Shown one piece after another: positions 45,305 to 55,361 of a stretch of 64,000 nucleotides of DNA. The number at the start of each line of letters is the position of its first letter. The first letter of the stretch is position 1. The translations under genes and the position numbers were made by a program. This DNA comes from Longimicrobiaceae bacterium (GTDB lineage Bacteria > Gemmatimonadota > Gemmatimonadetes > Longimicrobiales > Longimicrobiaceae): the NCBI GenBank assembly GCA_036375715.1, contig DASVBS010000031.1, positions 62,001-126,000 of the forward strand. Reading direction: 5' to 3'. The notes beneath the pieces are model-generated. The model saw nothing but the letters and a program-made list of their open reading frames with translations. It had not been told where the DNA came from and ran no database searches.

Positions 45305-46051
45305 ATGGATTTCACGATGACGATGCGCGGAGATCTGCGGGGAAAAACGGCGATCGTGACAGGTGCGAGCAAGGGGATCGGCTACGCGCTGGCGGCGGCG
45401 CTCGCGGAGGCCGGGGCGAACGTGGTGCTCTGTGCACGCAACGCGGAGGAGCTGACCCGGGCGTGTAGCGAACTGGAGGGCAGGGGCGATGGCCGGGTGA
45501 TTGGCGTGACGTGCGATATGCGCAAGCTCGAGGACGTTCGGCGGCTGGTGCAACGGGCGGTGGAGGAGTTCGATGGGGTGGACATCCTGATCAACAACGC
45601 CGGCGTTGGCATCTACGCCCCCATCGACGAGCTGTCGCCGGAGGCCTGGCACCAGGTCATCGAGACCAACCTCATGGGGCCCTACTACGCGAGCTACACC
45701 TCGATCCCGCACATGAAGCGGCGCGGAGGCGGGTGGATCATCAATATCGGCTCGCTGGCGGGCAAGCACGCCATGCCGGGAGGGAGCGCCTACAACGCGT
45801 CCAAGTTCGGGATGCTCGGCTTCTCCGAGGCAATGATGCTTGACGTGCGGCACCACGGCATCCGCGTGAGCTGCGTGATGCCGGGTAGCGTGGCCACCCA
45901 CTTCAACCAGCACACGCCGAATCCGGAGGCGGATGCGTGGAAGATCCAGCCCGAGGACGTCGCCGCGATCGTGATGGACCTGCTGGCGATGCCGGAACGC
46001 ACGCTTCCCTCACGCGTGGAGGTGCGACCCACACGTCCTCCCAAGAAGTAG
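45305..46051 (+). CDS. short-chain dehydrogenase/reductase
   Basis: The 248-residue protein is a classical SDR: KTAIVTGASKGIGYALAAAL (TGxxxGIG cofactor loop), CARNAEELTRA with an Arg after the second strand that favours NADPH, VDILINNAGVGIYAPIDEL, catalytic Ser in IINIGSLAGKHA, and YNASKFGMLGFSEAMM with the YxxxK pair. The PGSVATHFN block follows. Substrate is unknown; many such enzymes act on sugars, polyols or 3-ketoacyl groups. The start at 45305 is taken from the first in-frame ATG; ATG at 45317 is close and equally possible. It is followed 2 bp later by the HAD phosphatase gene, indicating one operon. Confidence 0.9.
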   Translation: MDFTMTMRGDLRGKTAIVTGASKGIGYALAAALAEAGANVVLCARNAEELTRACSELEGRGDGRVIGVTCDMRKLEDVRRLVQRAVEEFDGVDILINNAGVGIYAPIDELSPEAWHQVIETNLMGPYYASYTSIPHMKRRGGGWIINIGSLAGKHAMPGGSAYNASKFGMLGFSEAMMLDVRHHGIRVSCVMPGSVATHFNQHTPNPEADAWKIQPEDVAAIVMDLLAMPERTLPSRVEVRPTRPPKK

Positions 46052-46053
46052 CG

Positions 46054-46551
46054 ATGGCGGGGCGAACGACGGCTTCACAGGGAACGAAGCCGAAAGCGGT
46101 GATCTGGGACCTCGACGGGACGCTCTGCGACGACCGCGCTCGCGCGCATTTCGTCGAGGTGGAGGCGGGGAAGCAGCGGGACTGGGAATCCTACTTCGAC
46201 GCGATCGAAGAGGACCCGCCGATCGCCGCGTCGATCGCCCTGCTGCACGCGCTGCGCGCGACGGGGATCCGCATCGTCTACCTGACCGGTCGACCGGAGT
46301 ACACGCGCCTGCGGACCCAGCGCTGGCTGAAGGCCAACGGGCTGGACGAGTTCGACCTGCTGCTCATGCGCCCGCACGGCGAACTGCGCCACGCGGGCGA
46401 GTTCAAGGTGGAGATGGTGCAGGAGCTGAAACAGCGCTACGATCTGATTTGCGCCTTCGAGGACCGTCTGGATGTGGCCGAGCACCTGCGGCGCGGGGGA
46501 GTGCCGGTGTTTGTGTACGGCGCGGGAGGGGCGGGGTGGTCGGTTGAATGA
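46054..46551 (+). CDS. HAD phosphatase resembling the polynucleotide kinase 3'-phosphatase domain
   Basis: The 165-residue protein opens with PKAVIWDLDGTLCDDRARAH (DxDGT, nucleophile Asp), followed by WESYFDAIEEDPPI, motif II RIVYLTGRPEYTRLRTQRWL, LLLMRPHGELRHAGEFKVEM with the motif III Lys, and motif IV ICAFEDRLDVAEHL. This order is that of the C-terminal phosphatase domain of T4 polynucleotide kinase/3'-phosphatase, so a role on nucleic-acid 3' ends or nucleotides is plausible, but no kinase domain is fused and the substrate is inferred. The ATG at 46054 starts 2 bp after the SDR stop; the reading from 45937 lies inside that gene. Confidence 0.85.
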   Translation: MAGRTTASQGTKPKAVIWDLDGTLCDDRARAHFVEVEAGKQRDWESYFDAIEEDPPIAASIALLHALRATGIRIVYLTGRPEYTRLRTQRWLKANGLDEFDLLLMRPHGELRHAGEFKVEMVQELKQRYDLICAFEDRLDVAEHLRRGGVPVFVYGAGGAGWSVE

Positions 46552-46767
46552 GGTGACGGGGTGACGGGGTGACAAGGGGACAAGAAGACAAGGAGCGGGC
46601 GAGGGGTTTCCGCCCTCCGAGGCAGGTCAAATCAAGAGGCCGGGATCGACCTAGATGCCGGCCTCGTCGTTCACCCGTACACCCGCACTCCTTGTCTCCT
46701 TGTCTCCTTGTCTTTATCTGCGGTTCACCCCCCCACCACCCCGTTCACCTTGCCACCTTGTCACCCC

Positions 46768-46772
<5 letters not shown>
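46550..46772. repeat. inverted-arm repeat, GTGACAAGG family
   Basis: The left part (46550-46599) is a run of GTGACGGGGTGACAAGG and GACAAGGAG units; the right part (about 46683-46772) carries the reverse complement, CTCCTTGTCTCC repeats, then CACCTTGTCACCCC. The arms are imperfect and of unequal length. In the centre, GAGGCCGG (46636-46643) pairs with CCGGCCTC (46658-46665). The element fills the space between the HAD gene and convergent fumC. Confidence 0.7.
46636..46665. terminator. hairpin in centre of the 46.6-kb repeat
   Basis: An 8-bp perfect stem, GAGGCCGG/CCGGCCTC, with a 14-nt loop lies between two convergent genes. On the minus strand it is followed by TTGATTTG, so it may end the fumC transcript. 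Confidence 0.5.
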
Positions 46773-48186
<1,414 letters not shown>

Positions 48187-48300
48187 GGGATGCTATGGGA
48201 ATCGGGAAGTGAATCCTTGCGCTTCAAGACCGGGCGAGGCCTCTCCATTGGCTCGCCCCTTCGTCGCCCGGAAGATGTCCCACCGGCTACCGAGGCGCAA

Positions 48301-50277
48301 TCAGGACACCCGGTCTGCTTCCCGCCGCTCCAGCAGCGCGTATACGGGCATCTGAGTCCCGGAGGAGGTTTCGATGATGCCGCGGGTCTCGAACTCGAAG
48401 GCTCCATGCAGAGCGGCGTACGCCGCGGGTGAGACGTGCACAGTGCCGGTCTCACCCTGCGCGGCGAGCTCCCGCGCGACTTCCGGAGCCTCTCCCCAGA
48501 GGCCGAACGCAAACCGGTCGGTTTCGATCAGGCTCGCCACCGCGGGCCCCACGTGTATGCCGATGCCGACGCGGATCGCCTCGACATCCGCGGCCCGAGC
48601 CACCCCCTCCTCGCGCAGCCTCAACGCCAGTTCCCCGATCGCCACTGCGTCCGGTTCGTCCGCGGGGTCCGCCGGAGCGCTGGTCGCGACCAGTGCGGCC
48701 CCGCCCTCCCACCGCAGCTCCACCGGCAGGTCCTGGGCGCACGCCTCGAAGGCCTCCATCGTGCCGAGCAGCCACTCCGCCAGGGCCGTGTCACCCTGTC
48801 GGGTGGCGTAGGTGGAGAGCCCCTGCAGGACGACGATCACGACGGCAAGGCTGTCCTGACTCTCCACCAGGGCGCCGCGGCCGGCGCGCAGGCGGGGTGT
48901 GAAGCGGTCGGGAACCAGACTGCGGGCGAGCCGCTCCGCCCACGCGCTCTCCTCTTCCAGCTCCTGCCGCGCCCGCCGCTGCTGCGCCCGCAGGCGGTAC
49001 AGATCGAGGGTGGCGGAGAGTCGGGCCTGGAGCAGTACGGGATCGAACGGCTTGATGAGGTAGTCGACCGCCCCCTGCTCGATGCACCGCACCACCCCTT
49101 CGATCTCGTCCATCGCTGAGGTCATGATCACCGGGACCTCCGTCGTCGCGCGATCCCGCTGCATCTGCGTCAGCACACCGATCCCGTCCAGGCCGGGCAT
49201 CAGGACGTCCAGGAGGACGAGGTCAAAGTCCTGCCGTCGAAGCAGCTCGAGGGCCGTGTTCCCGTCCTCCGCCAGCGCCACGCTGAAGCCCTGCCGTGCG
49301 AGCTGCCGGGAGAGGAGGTCCCGGTTCGTCGGGTTGTCGTCGACGACCAGGATGTGGCCATGCAACGGCGGCGCGTTCTCCTCCACGGCTCCGCCGCGCG
49401 GCAGCCCGGCAATGACCCGCGCCGCCAGCTCACGGGTGAGCCCCGCCGCGGACTGATCGATTCCGACGGCGGGGCCGTTCAGCTCGGATAACACCAGCGT
49501 CCGCAACCGCCCCGCCGCCTCCGCGATCCGGTCGACGTCGGCGAGGGTGTCCGCGTCGGCATCCTGCAAGGCCGTCCGGGCTTCGGCGCAGAGCTCGCCG
49601 AGGCGCGCGGTGGACTCGTCCATCTCCTCGCGTATGCGCCGGCGCATCGCGGCGAGCACATCGTCGGTCAGCTCCGTTTCGCCCGCGTCGGGGCGGAGGA
49701 TCTCGTTCACCAGGAGCAGGCTGCGCTGACCGGCGGTGAGGATTGCCCGGACTGGTGCCTCCCGCTCCGGCGGCAGGTCCTCCAGCAGGAGCTCGCTGTA
49801 GCCGATCACCGCGTTGAGGGGCGTGCGGAGCTCGTGTCGCAGGGTGGCGAGCAGTGCGCGGCGGAGGTCCTCGGGCGTGGGTTGGAGGTCGGCAGGTGGA
49901 GGGCTGCTCGGAGCGGCGGCCGGACGCGCGGCCTCCCTGCGCGGCGGCGCACGCCGGGGGAGCTGACGCGCGATCGCCGCCGCCGGCGGGGTGTTCGCAC
50001 GCAGTGCCGGAGGATTCTCCGCATCGGAGCCGGTTCGCTTGACGCCCTCGGGGCTGAGGTCGTAGGCCCACGCCAGGATCATTGCCAGCGGAAAGCCCAC
50101 GAGCGCGATGAGGACGACGAAGGAGTCGGTCCACGTGGGCAGGGCCAGCGCCTCCTCGGCCGCGGCCGAGACCTCCACCATCAGCCAGGCCACCACGCCG
50201 TACGCGACGGCGACGCGAGTCACCCGTCGCCGGCGGAGCTCACGCGCGAAATCTCGGACCGAAGCGATGAAGCTCAT
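48301..50277 (-). CDS. membrane-anchored HisKA-receiver-pseudocyclase hybrid protein
   Basis: The 658-residue protein has an N-terminal two-helix membrane module (VTRVAVAYGVVAWLMVEVSA, then FVVLIALVGFPLAMILAWAYDLSPEG) of a type common on Gemmatimonadota signalling proteins. Then come a Pro/Ala-rich linker, a HisKA domain (LRHELRTPLNAVIGYSELLL, phospho-His present) without any HATPase (no N, G1 or G2 box), a receiver (about residues 308-425: HILVVDDNPTNRD, DLVLLDVLMPGLDG with the phospho-Asp, IMTSAM, LIKPFDP), and a class III cyclase-like domain (about 460-650) whose first metal Asp position reads VVIVVLQGLS and whose second is also missing. It can receive phosphate but probably makes no cyclic nucleotide. 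A receiver gene lies just upstream. Confidence 0.85.
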   Translation of the reverse strand: MSFIASVRDFARELRRRRVTRVAVAYGVVAWLMVEVSAAAEEALALPTWTDSFVVLIALVGFPLAMILAWAYDLSPEGVKRTGSDAENPPALRANTPPAAAIARQLPRRAPPRREAARPAAAPSSPPPADLQPTPEDLRRALLATLRHELRTPLNAVIGYSELLLEDLPPEREAPVRAILTAGQRSLLLVNEILRPDAGETELTDDVLAAMRRRIREEMDESTARLGELCAEARTALQDADADTLADVDRIAEAAGRLRTLVLSELNGPAVGIDQSAAGLTRELAARVIAGLPRGGAVEENAPPLHGHILVVDDNPTNRDLLSRQLARQGFSVALAEDGNTALELLRRQDFDLVLLDVLMPGLDGIGVLTQMQRDRATTEVPVIMTSAMDEIEGVVRCIEQGAVDYLIKPFDPVLLQARLSATLDLYRLRAQQRRARQELEEESAWAERLARSLVPDRFTPRLRAGRGALVESQDSLAVVIVVLQGLSTYATRQGDTALAEWLLGTMEAFEACAQDLPVELRWEGGAALVATSAPADPADEPDAVAIGELALRLREEGVARAADVEAIRVGIGIHVGPAVASLIETDRFAFGLWGEAPEVARELAAQGETGTVHVSPAAYAALHGAFEFETRGIIETSSGTQMPVYALLERREADRVS

Positions 50278-50373
50278 CTCGCCGTCAGTCGTGTGGGGGT
50301 GCGGGTTGCCGGCCCGGCCGGTTGCGCCATGGTCGCGCGGGGTGCCCTGGTGAGGACCCGGGAAATCGGACGT

Positions 50374-50769
50374 TCAGGAGGGGAGGAGGGAGCGGATCTT
50401 GGTGACCAGGCGGGGGAGATCGATCGGCTTGGTATCGAAGTCGTCGCACCCTGCCTGGCGCGCGAGCTCCTCGTCTCCCGACATCGCGTGCGCCGTGAGG
50501 GCCACCACCGGGATGTTGCGCGTCGCCTCGTCGGATTTCAGCGCGCGCGTCGCCTCCCATCCGCTCAGCACGGGGAGGCTCATGTCCATCAGGATGACAT
50601 CCGGACGCCAATCCCGTGCGAGCTGGAGGCCCAGTTGCCCATCGTGGGCGACCGCGACCTCGAAGCCCTGTCGCTGCAGTCGCCGCGACAGCATGTCCCG
50701 GTTCAGCTCGTTGTCCTCGACGAGCAGGATCCTCGGCATCCGTTCTCGAGCTGGTGGCTGGTTCTGCAT
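50374..50769 (-). CDS. single-domain response regulator (receiver)
   Basis: The 131-residue protein is a CheY/DivK-like receiver: RILLVEDNELNRDMLSRRL with the acidic pair, DVILMDMSLPVLSGWEATRAL with the phospho-Asp, VALTAHAM with the Thr, and DTKPIDLPRL with the Lys. No output domain follows. Its sequence around EDNELNRDMLSRRLQRQGFEV closely parallels the receiver of the adjacent hybrid protein (DDNPTNRDLLSRQLARQGFSV region), suggesting duplication. The start may be ATG at 50769 or ATG at 50739, the latter directly before PRILLVED with GAG upstream. It lies between sucB and the hybrid gene. Confidence 0.9.
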   Translation of the reverse strand: MQNQPPARERMPRILLVEDNELNRDMLSRRLQRQGFEVAVAHDGQLGLQLARDWRPDVILMDMSLPVLSGWEATRALKSDEATRNIPVVALTAHAMSGDEELARQAGCDDFDTKPIDLPRLVTKIRSLLPS

Positions 50770-50894
50770 GGTCGGGACGCTGGGGATCGGCAGCGAGGAG
50801 GCGTGACGCAGCAGCTCGAGAGGTGGAACCGCCGCCCGAGGGATACCCGGGCGGCTTCCTGCGTGGCCGCGGCGGAGGGAAGCTCGGATTCCCG

Positions 50895-52232
50895 CTATCC
50901 TTCCAGCAGCATGGTCTCCGGGTCCTCGATCATCTCCTTGACCGTGACCAGGAACCGCACCGCTTCGCTGCCATCCACGATCCGGTGGTCGTAGGTCAGC
51001 GCCACGAACATCATCGGCCGGATCTCGATCTGCCCGTCGACCACTACCGGACGCTCGACGATGTTGTGCATGCCGAGGATGCCGACCTGGGGCGGGTTGA
51101 GAATGGGGGTCGAGAGCATCGACCCGTAGATCCCGCCGTTGGTGATCGTGAAGGTACCTCCCTGCAACTCCGGCAGCGTCAGCTTCCCCTCGCGCGCCCG
51201 CTTGGCCAGGTCGGCGATCTGCCTCTCGATCTCCGCGAAGCTCAGGCGATCCACGTCGCGGACCACGGGTACGACGAGCCCTTCGTCCGTGCCGACCGCG
51301 ATGCCGATGTCGTAGTAGTGCTTGAGGACGATCTCGTCGCCCTGGATCTCCGCATTGAGTCGCGGGAAGCGACGCAGCGCCCCGACCACCGCCTTCGCGA
51401 AGAACGACATGAAGCCCAGCTTGACCCCGTGCTGCTTGACGAAGTTCTCCTGCCGGCGCTTGCGCAGCGAGAACACCCGCGACATGTCGATCTCGTTGAA
51501 GGTCGTCAGGCTCGCCGTGGTCTGCTGCGCTTCCACCAGGCGCCGCGCGATGGTCTGACGCCGCCGTGACATGCGCTCGCGGGTCTCCCGCTTTCCGTCC
51601 GTGGAGAGTGTGGGGGTCGGTGGGGGCGCGCTGGGCCGTGCCGGAGCCGGCTCGGCGGGCGGAGGCGGAGCGGACGGTCGCGGTTCAGTCGGCGCCGCGG
51701 GCGTGGCCTCGGCCTGTCTGCGCTCCAGCGCCTGGAGCACGTCCTCCTTGGTGACGCGGCCGTTGGGCCCCGTCCCGCTGATCGAGGCGATGTCGATGCC
51801 GTGCTCCGCTGCGATGGCGCGCGCCGCCGGTGAGGACTGCGGCGGGGTGGCGGTGGCGGCCCTCTCCTCCGTTCCGGGGGCGGCAGCGCCGCCGCCGGCC
51901 TCCGCCCTCACAGCGGCGCCCCGAGCCGCATTCACGGCGGCGTCGGGCTTTGCTTCCACGGCGTCTCCTTCGCCTGCCGCGGCGCCGGCCGAGGCACCCT
52001 CCTCGATCGTGCCTAGCACCTCGTTCAGCCCGACCGTCTCCCCCTCCTGCTTCTCGATACGGCTGAGCACACCCGAGCGCGGCGCCGCCACCTCGACCGT
52101 GATCTTGTCCGTTTCCAGCTCCACCAGGACCTCGTCTTTTTCGACCGGCTCTCCCGCCTGCTTCAACCAGGTGCCGACGGTCGCCTCGACTACGGATTCG
52201 CCCAGCGGTGGAACGCGGATCTCAACGGACAT
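50895..52232 (-). CDS. sucB: dihydrolipoyllysine succinyltransferase (2-oxoglutarate dehydrogenase E2)
   Basis: The 445-residue protein has one lipoyl domain (residues 1-77, lipoyl-Lys in VELETDKITVEV), a long Ala/Pro/Glu-rich linker, a peripheral subunit-binding domain (SSPAARAIAAEHGIDIASI, GRVTKEDVLQAL), another Pro-rich linker and the acyltransferase core (about 215-445) with TTFNEIDMS, LGFMSFFAKAVVGAL and the active-site ALTYDHRIVDGSEAV (His and Asp). It transfers succinyl groups to CoA in the TCA cycle. The succinyl rather than acetyl specificity rests on sucA just upstream (31-bp gap) and on one lipoyl domain. No E3 gene is in the window. Confidence 0.95.
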   Translation of the reverse strand: MSVEIRVPPLGESVVEATVGTWLKQAGEPVEKDEVLVELETDKITVEVAAPRSGVLSRIEKQEGETVGLNEVLGTIEEGASAGAAAGEGDAVEAKPDAAVNAARGAAVRAEAGGGAAAPGTEERAATATPPQSSPAARAIAAEHGIDIASISGTGPNGRVTKEDVLQALERRQAEATPAAPTEPRPSAPPPPAEPAPARPSAPPPTPTLSTDGKRETRERMSRRRQTIARRLVEAQQTTASLTTFNEIDMSRVFSLRKRRQENFVKQHGVKLGFMSFFAKAVVGALRRFPRLNAEIQGDEIVLKHYYDIGIAVGTDEGLVVPVVRDVDRLSFAEIERQIADLAKRAREGKLTLPELQGGTFTITNGGIYGSMLSTPILNPPQVGILGMHNIVERPVVVDGQIEIRPMMFVALTYDHRIVDGSEAVRFLVTVKEMIEDPETMLLEG

Positions 52233-52262
52233 TTTCGCTTTGTAGTGACTTTGAGTGTTCTC

Positions 52263-55079
52263 TTAAGCTCTCTTGCGTTCGCGACGCGGTGCCGGCGCAT
52301 CCTCCCAGGCGGTGGAGACGATGCGGTTCTGCTCGGCAGCGTGCTGCGTGGCGTATCCTTCTGCCGGACTGGCGCGATTGGGCCGGCCCGTGTACCGCAC
52401 CTCGATGGCGTCGCCGGCGAGCTTTACCAGCTCGGAGCGAACGAAGGTCCAGGCGCCCATGTTCCGCGGCTCCTCCTGCACCCAGACGATCTCCTGCAGC
52501 GCCGGAAAGCGGTCGATCTGCGCCCGCAGTGCCGCGGCGGGGAAGGGGTACAGCTCCTCCACGCGCGTCAGAGCCACGTTGCGCGCTCCCTCGCGCGATT
52601 CGCTGGTCATCAGGTCGACGTAGACCTTGCCGGTGCAGAGCAGCAGGCGGGTGATCTCGTCCTCCCGGCCATCCACGCTGACGTCCGGCAGAACGGGCTC
52701 GAAGCGGCCGGTCGCGAGCTCCTCCAGCCGGGAAGCGGCCAGCGGGTGGCGTAGCAGACTCTTCGGGCTCATCACCACCAGCGGCCGCGGGTCGAGACGC
52801 AGCAGAGCGGCCTGCCGGCGCAGCAGGTGGAAATACTGCGCGGCGGTGGTGCAATTCACCACCCGCAGGTTGTCTTCGGCGGCGAGCTGCAGGAAGCGCT
52901 CGAGGCGGGCACTGGAATGCTCGGGGCCCTGCCCCTCGTAGCCGTGCGGCAGCAGGAACACCAGCGCGGAGCGTTGCCCCCACTTCTGGTAGGCGGCGGC
53001 CGCGAACTGATCGATGATGACCTGCGCGCCGTTGGCGAAATCACCGAACTGCGCTTCCCAGACCACCAGCACCTGCGGGTCGAAGACGGAGTAGCCGTAC
53101 TCGAAGCCTACGATCGCCATCTCCGAGAGGGGCGAGTTGTGCACCTCGAACGAGGCGCGCGCCTGCGGAATCGAGCCGATCACGTCCAGCTTCTCTCCCG
53201 TTTCGGCGTCGTGCACCACCAGGTGCCGATGGCTGAAGGTGCCCCGCTCCGCATCCTGCCCCGTCAGGCGCACGGGAATCCCCTCCGCGATCAGGGAGGC
53301 GAAGGCGAGCGCCTCCGCATGCCCCCAATCGATCCCCCCGCTCTCCCCCATGGCGTCGCGCCGCCTCTCCAGCAGCCTGGCGAGGCGGGCGTTGGGGACG
53401 AAGCCTTCGGGCCGCGCCAGCATCGCCTCGTTCAACTCGATCAGACGCTCGGCGGGCACTGCCGTCTCCGGCGGTTCGATCGTACGGCGCGGCCGGATCT
53501 CCGGCGCGGCCGTGGGTGGGGTCGCATCCGACTCCTGCAACCGGCTATGGACGTGAGCGAGCTCGTCGAGCACCGACTGCAGCATCGCGTCCGCTTCCTC
53601 CTGCGATACCACCCCCTCCTCCACCAGGCGAGCCGCCCACTTCTCGCGGACCGTCGGGAGGGCGCGGATCACCTCGTACATCTTGGGCTGTGTGAAGGTC
53701 GGCTCGTCCCCCTCGTTATGCCCCCAGCGGCGATAGCCGACAAGGTCGATCACGAAATCCTTGTGGAACTGCTCCCGGTACGCGAGGGCCAGCCGCGCCA
53801 CCGCCAGGCAGGCTTCCGGATCGTCGGCGTTGACGTGGACGATCGGCAACTCGAAGCCCTTCGCCAGGTCGCTGGCATAGCGAGTGGAGCGGGCCTGGGC
53901 AGGCGGGGTGGTGAATCCGATCTGGTTGTTGACGATGATGTGCAGCGTGCCCCCCACCGTGTAGCCGGCGATGCGGGACATGTTGAGCGTCTCCGCGACC
54001 ACACCCTGGCCGGGGAAGGCTGCGTCTCCGTGGATCAGGATCGCGAGGGCGACATCGGTGTCCAGGCGCGGGGTACCCGGAGCGGTGGTGTCGTCCTGCG
54101 CCGCGCGGGTCATGCCCACCACCACCGGGTCGACGAACTCGAGGTGGCTAGGGTTGGGCGAGAGGGTGATGCGCACCTCGTTCTCGCCGATGGTGCGGGT
54201 GTCCCGCCACCCCATGTGGTATTTCACGTCGCCGGTGAGGTCGTCCTCGCTCAGCGGATGGGGTTGAGTGGCACCCGCGAAGCCCGAGATCATCAGGTCG
54301 TAGGGCTTCTCGAGCACGTGGGTGAGCACGTTGAGGCGGCCGCGGTGGGCCATACCGATCACGATGTCGCGAGCTCCCCCCTGACCCGCTCGTTCGATCA
54401 CCTCGTCCAGGATGGGCACCATCATATCGGTGCCCTCGATGGAGAAGCGCTTCTGCCCGAAGAACGCCTTGTGCAGGTACTTCTCGAACCCCTCCACCTG
54501 CGAAAGGCGGCGGAGCAGCGACCGCTTCCCCTCGTCATCGAGGGGGAGGTGGTAGCGGCGGGACTCGATCGCATCACGCAGCCATTCCCGCTCGGCCGCG
54601 CCGACGATGTGATCGAACTCGTAGCCGATCGTGCCTGAATAAATGGCGCGGAGCCGTTCGATCCCCTCGAACGCGTTCCGCGCCTCGCCGGCGATGGGCC
54701 CTCCTACTCCGGAGGCGGGCAGTTGCTTCAGTATCTCTTCCGACAACCCGTGGGTGGCTGGTAGCAGCGCCGGGTCCGGGTCTGTCGGGTCCTCGAGCGG
54801 ACTCAGCCGGGCGGCAGTGTGGCCGCGCGCTCGAATCGCTTCGGCAAGCTCATGCGCCCCGACGATGATCGAAACAGGTAGGGCGGTGGCAGCCGCACTT
54901 CGATCTCCCGTGGGCGCGAGCGCCGGTGCCGTGGTCAGCGCCTGCGGATCGAAATCCTGAAAGAAATCCCGCCAGGTGGAATCCACCGAGTCGGGATCGT
55001 TCCGGTAGCGCTCGTAAATATCGAGAACGTACCCCGCATTGGGGCCGTGAAAAGATCGGAGATCTGAAGTTTCGGACAT
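52263..55079 (-). CDS. sucA: 2-oxoglutarate dehydrogenase E1 component
   Basis: The 938-residue thiamine-diphosphate enzyme matches SucA end to end: GPNAGYVLDIYERYRNDPDSV near the start, FEKYLHKAFFGQKRFSIEG, IGMAHRGRLNVLTHVLEKPY, HMGWRDTRTIG, the diphosphate site ILIHGDAAFPGQGVVAETLN, HIIVNNQIGFTT, then RRWGHNEGDEPTFTQPKMY, and in the last third SHRHLVVHDAETGE, VVWEAQFGDFANGAQVIIDQ, LLPHGYEGQGPEHSSARLER and WVQEEPRNMGAW. It decarboxylates 2-oxoglutarate and passes succinyl to SucB. It is the first gene of the sucAB unit; a -10-like TAGAAT lies about 55 bp upstream on the minus strand (55138-55133). Confidence 0.97.
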   Translation of the reverse strand: MSETSDLRSFHGPNAGYVLDIYERYRNDPDSVDSTWRDFFQDFDPQALTTAPALAPTGDRSAAATALPVSIIVGAHELAEAIRARGHTAARLSPLEDPTDPDPALLPATHGLSEEILKQLPASGVGGPIAGEARNAFEGIERLRAIYSGTIGYEFDHIVGAAEREWLRDAIESRRYHLPLDDEGKRSLLRRLSQVEGFEKYLHKAFFGQKRFSIEGTDMMVPILDEVIERAGQGGARDIVIGMAHRGRLNVLTHVLEKPYDLMISGFAGATQPHPLSEDDLTGDVKYHMGWRDTRTIGENEVRITLSPNPSHLEFVDPVVVGMTRAAQDDTTAPGTPRLDTDVALAILIHGDAAFPGQGVVAETLNMSRIAGYTVGGTLHIIVNNQIGFTTPPAQARSTRYASDLAKGFELPIVHVNADDPEACLAVARLALAYREQFHKDFVIDLVGYRRWGHNEGDEPTFTQPKMYEVIRALPTVREKWAARLVEEGVVSQEEADAMLQSVLDELAHVHSRLQESDATPPTAAPEIRPRRTIEPPETAVPAERLIELNEAMLARPEGFVPNARLARLLERRRDAMGESGGIDWGHAEALAFASLIAEGIPVRLTGQDAERGTFSHRHLVVHDAETGEKLDVIGSIPQARASFEVHNSPLSEMAIVGFEYGYSVFDPQVLVVWEAQFGDFANGAQVIIDQFAAAAYQKWGQRSALVFLLPHGYEGQGPEHSSARLERFLQLAAEDNLRVVNCTTAAQYFHLLRRQAALLRLDPRPLVVMSPKSLLRHPLAASRLEELATGRFEPVLPDVSVDGREDEITRLLLCTGKVYVDLMTSESREGARNVALTRVEELYPFPAAALRAQIDRFPALQEIVWVQEEPRNMGAWTFVRSELVKLAGDAIEVRYTGRPNRASPAEGYATQHAAEQNRIVSTAWEDAPAPRRERKRA

Positions 55080-55361
55080 GAAATGGGGTCCTTGCGTACT
55101 GACGGACGGCTTCTCCGCCGACGAGATCCTTTATTCTAACGTACCGCCGAAAAACCCGCTACGGCGAACGGTCGTTGCATGATTCTCGCCGTAGGCCGGT
55201 ATGCGGCCTGCGGCAACGGGCGGCACCTGACGCCCCCGCTCAGGCTCTGCGAGCTGCTCGATAACGGATGTTTTCCGACCTTCTGTCGGGGTGTAGATTG
55301 TCGTCCCCGCCGCCTCCTGGCGGCCGCGTTTTGTCCGCCGGTCATCCTGGTGCCGCCGCTC
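55080..55361. promoter_or_regulatory. divergent region between sucA and tamA
   Basis: The gap carries the promoters of two divergent operons. For tamA, TTTTCC (55271-55276), 17 bp, TAGATT (55294-55299) is a plausible sigma-70 pair about 60 bp before the start; for sucA only the -10-like TAGAAT is seen. The reading frame of tamA stays open upstream to 55179, so a longer N-terminus cannot be fully excluded. Confidence 0.4.

Noticed and set aside
52827-54638. 603-codon plus-strand frame across sucA
   Set aside because: Antisense to sucA; no domain in the translation.
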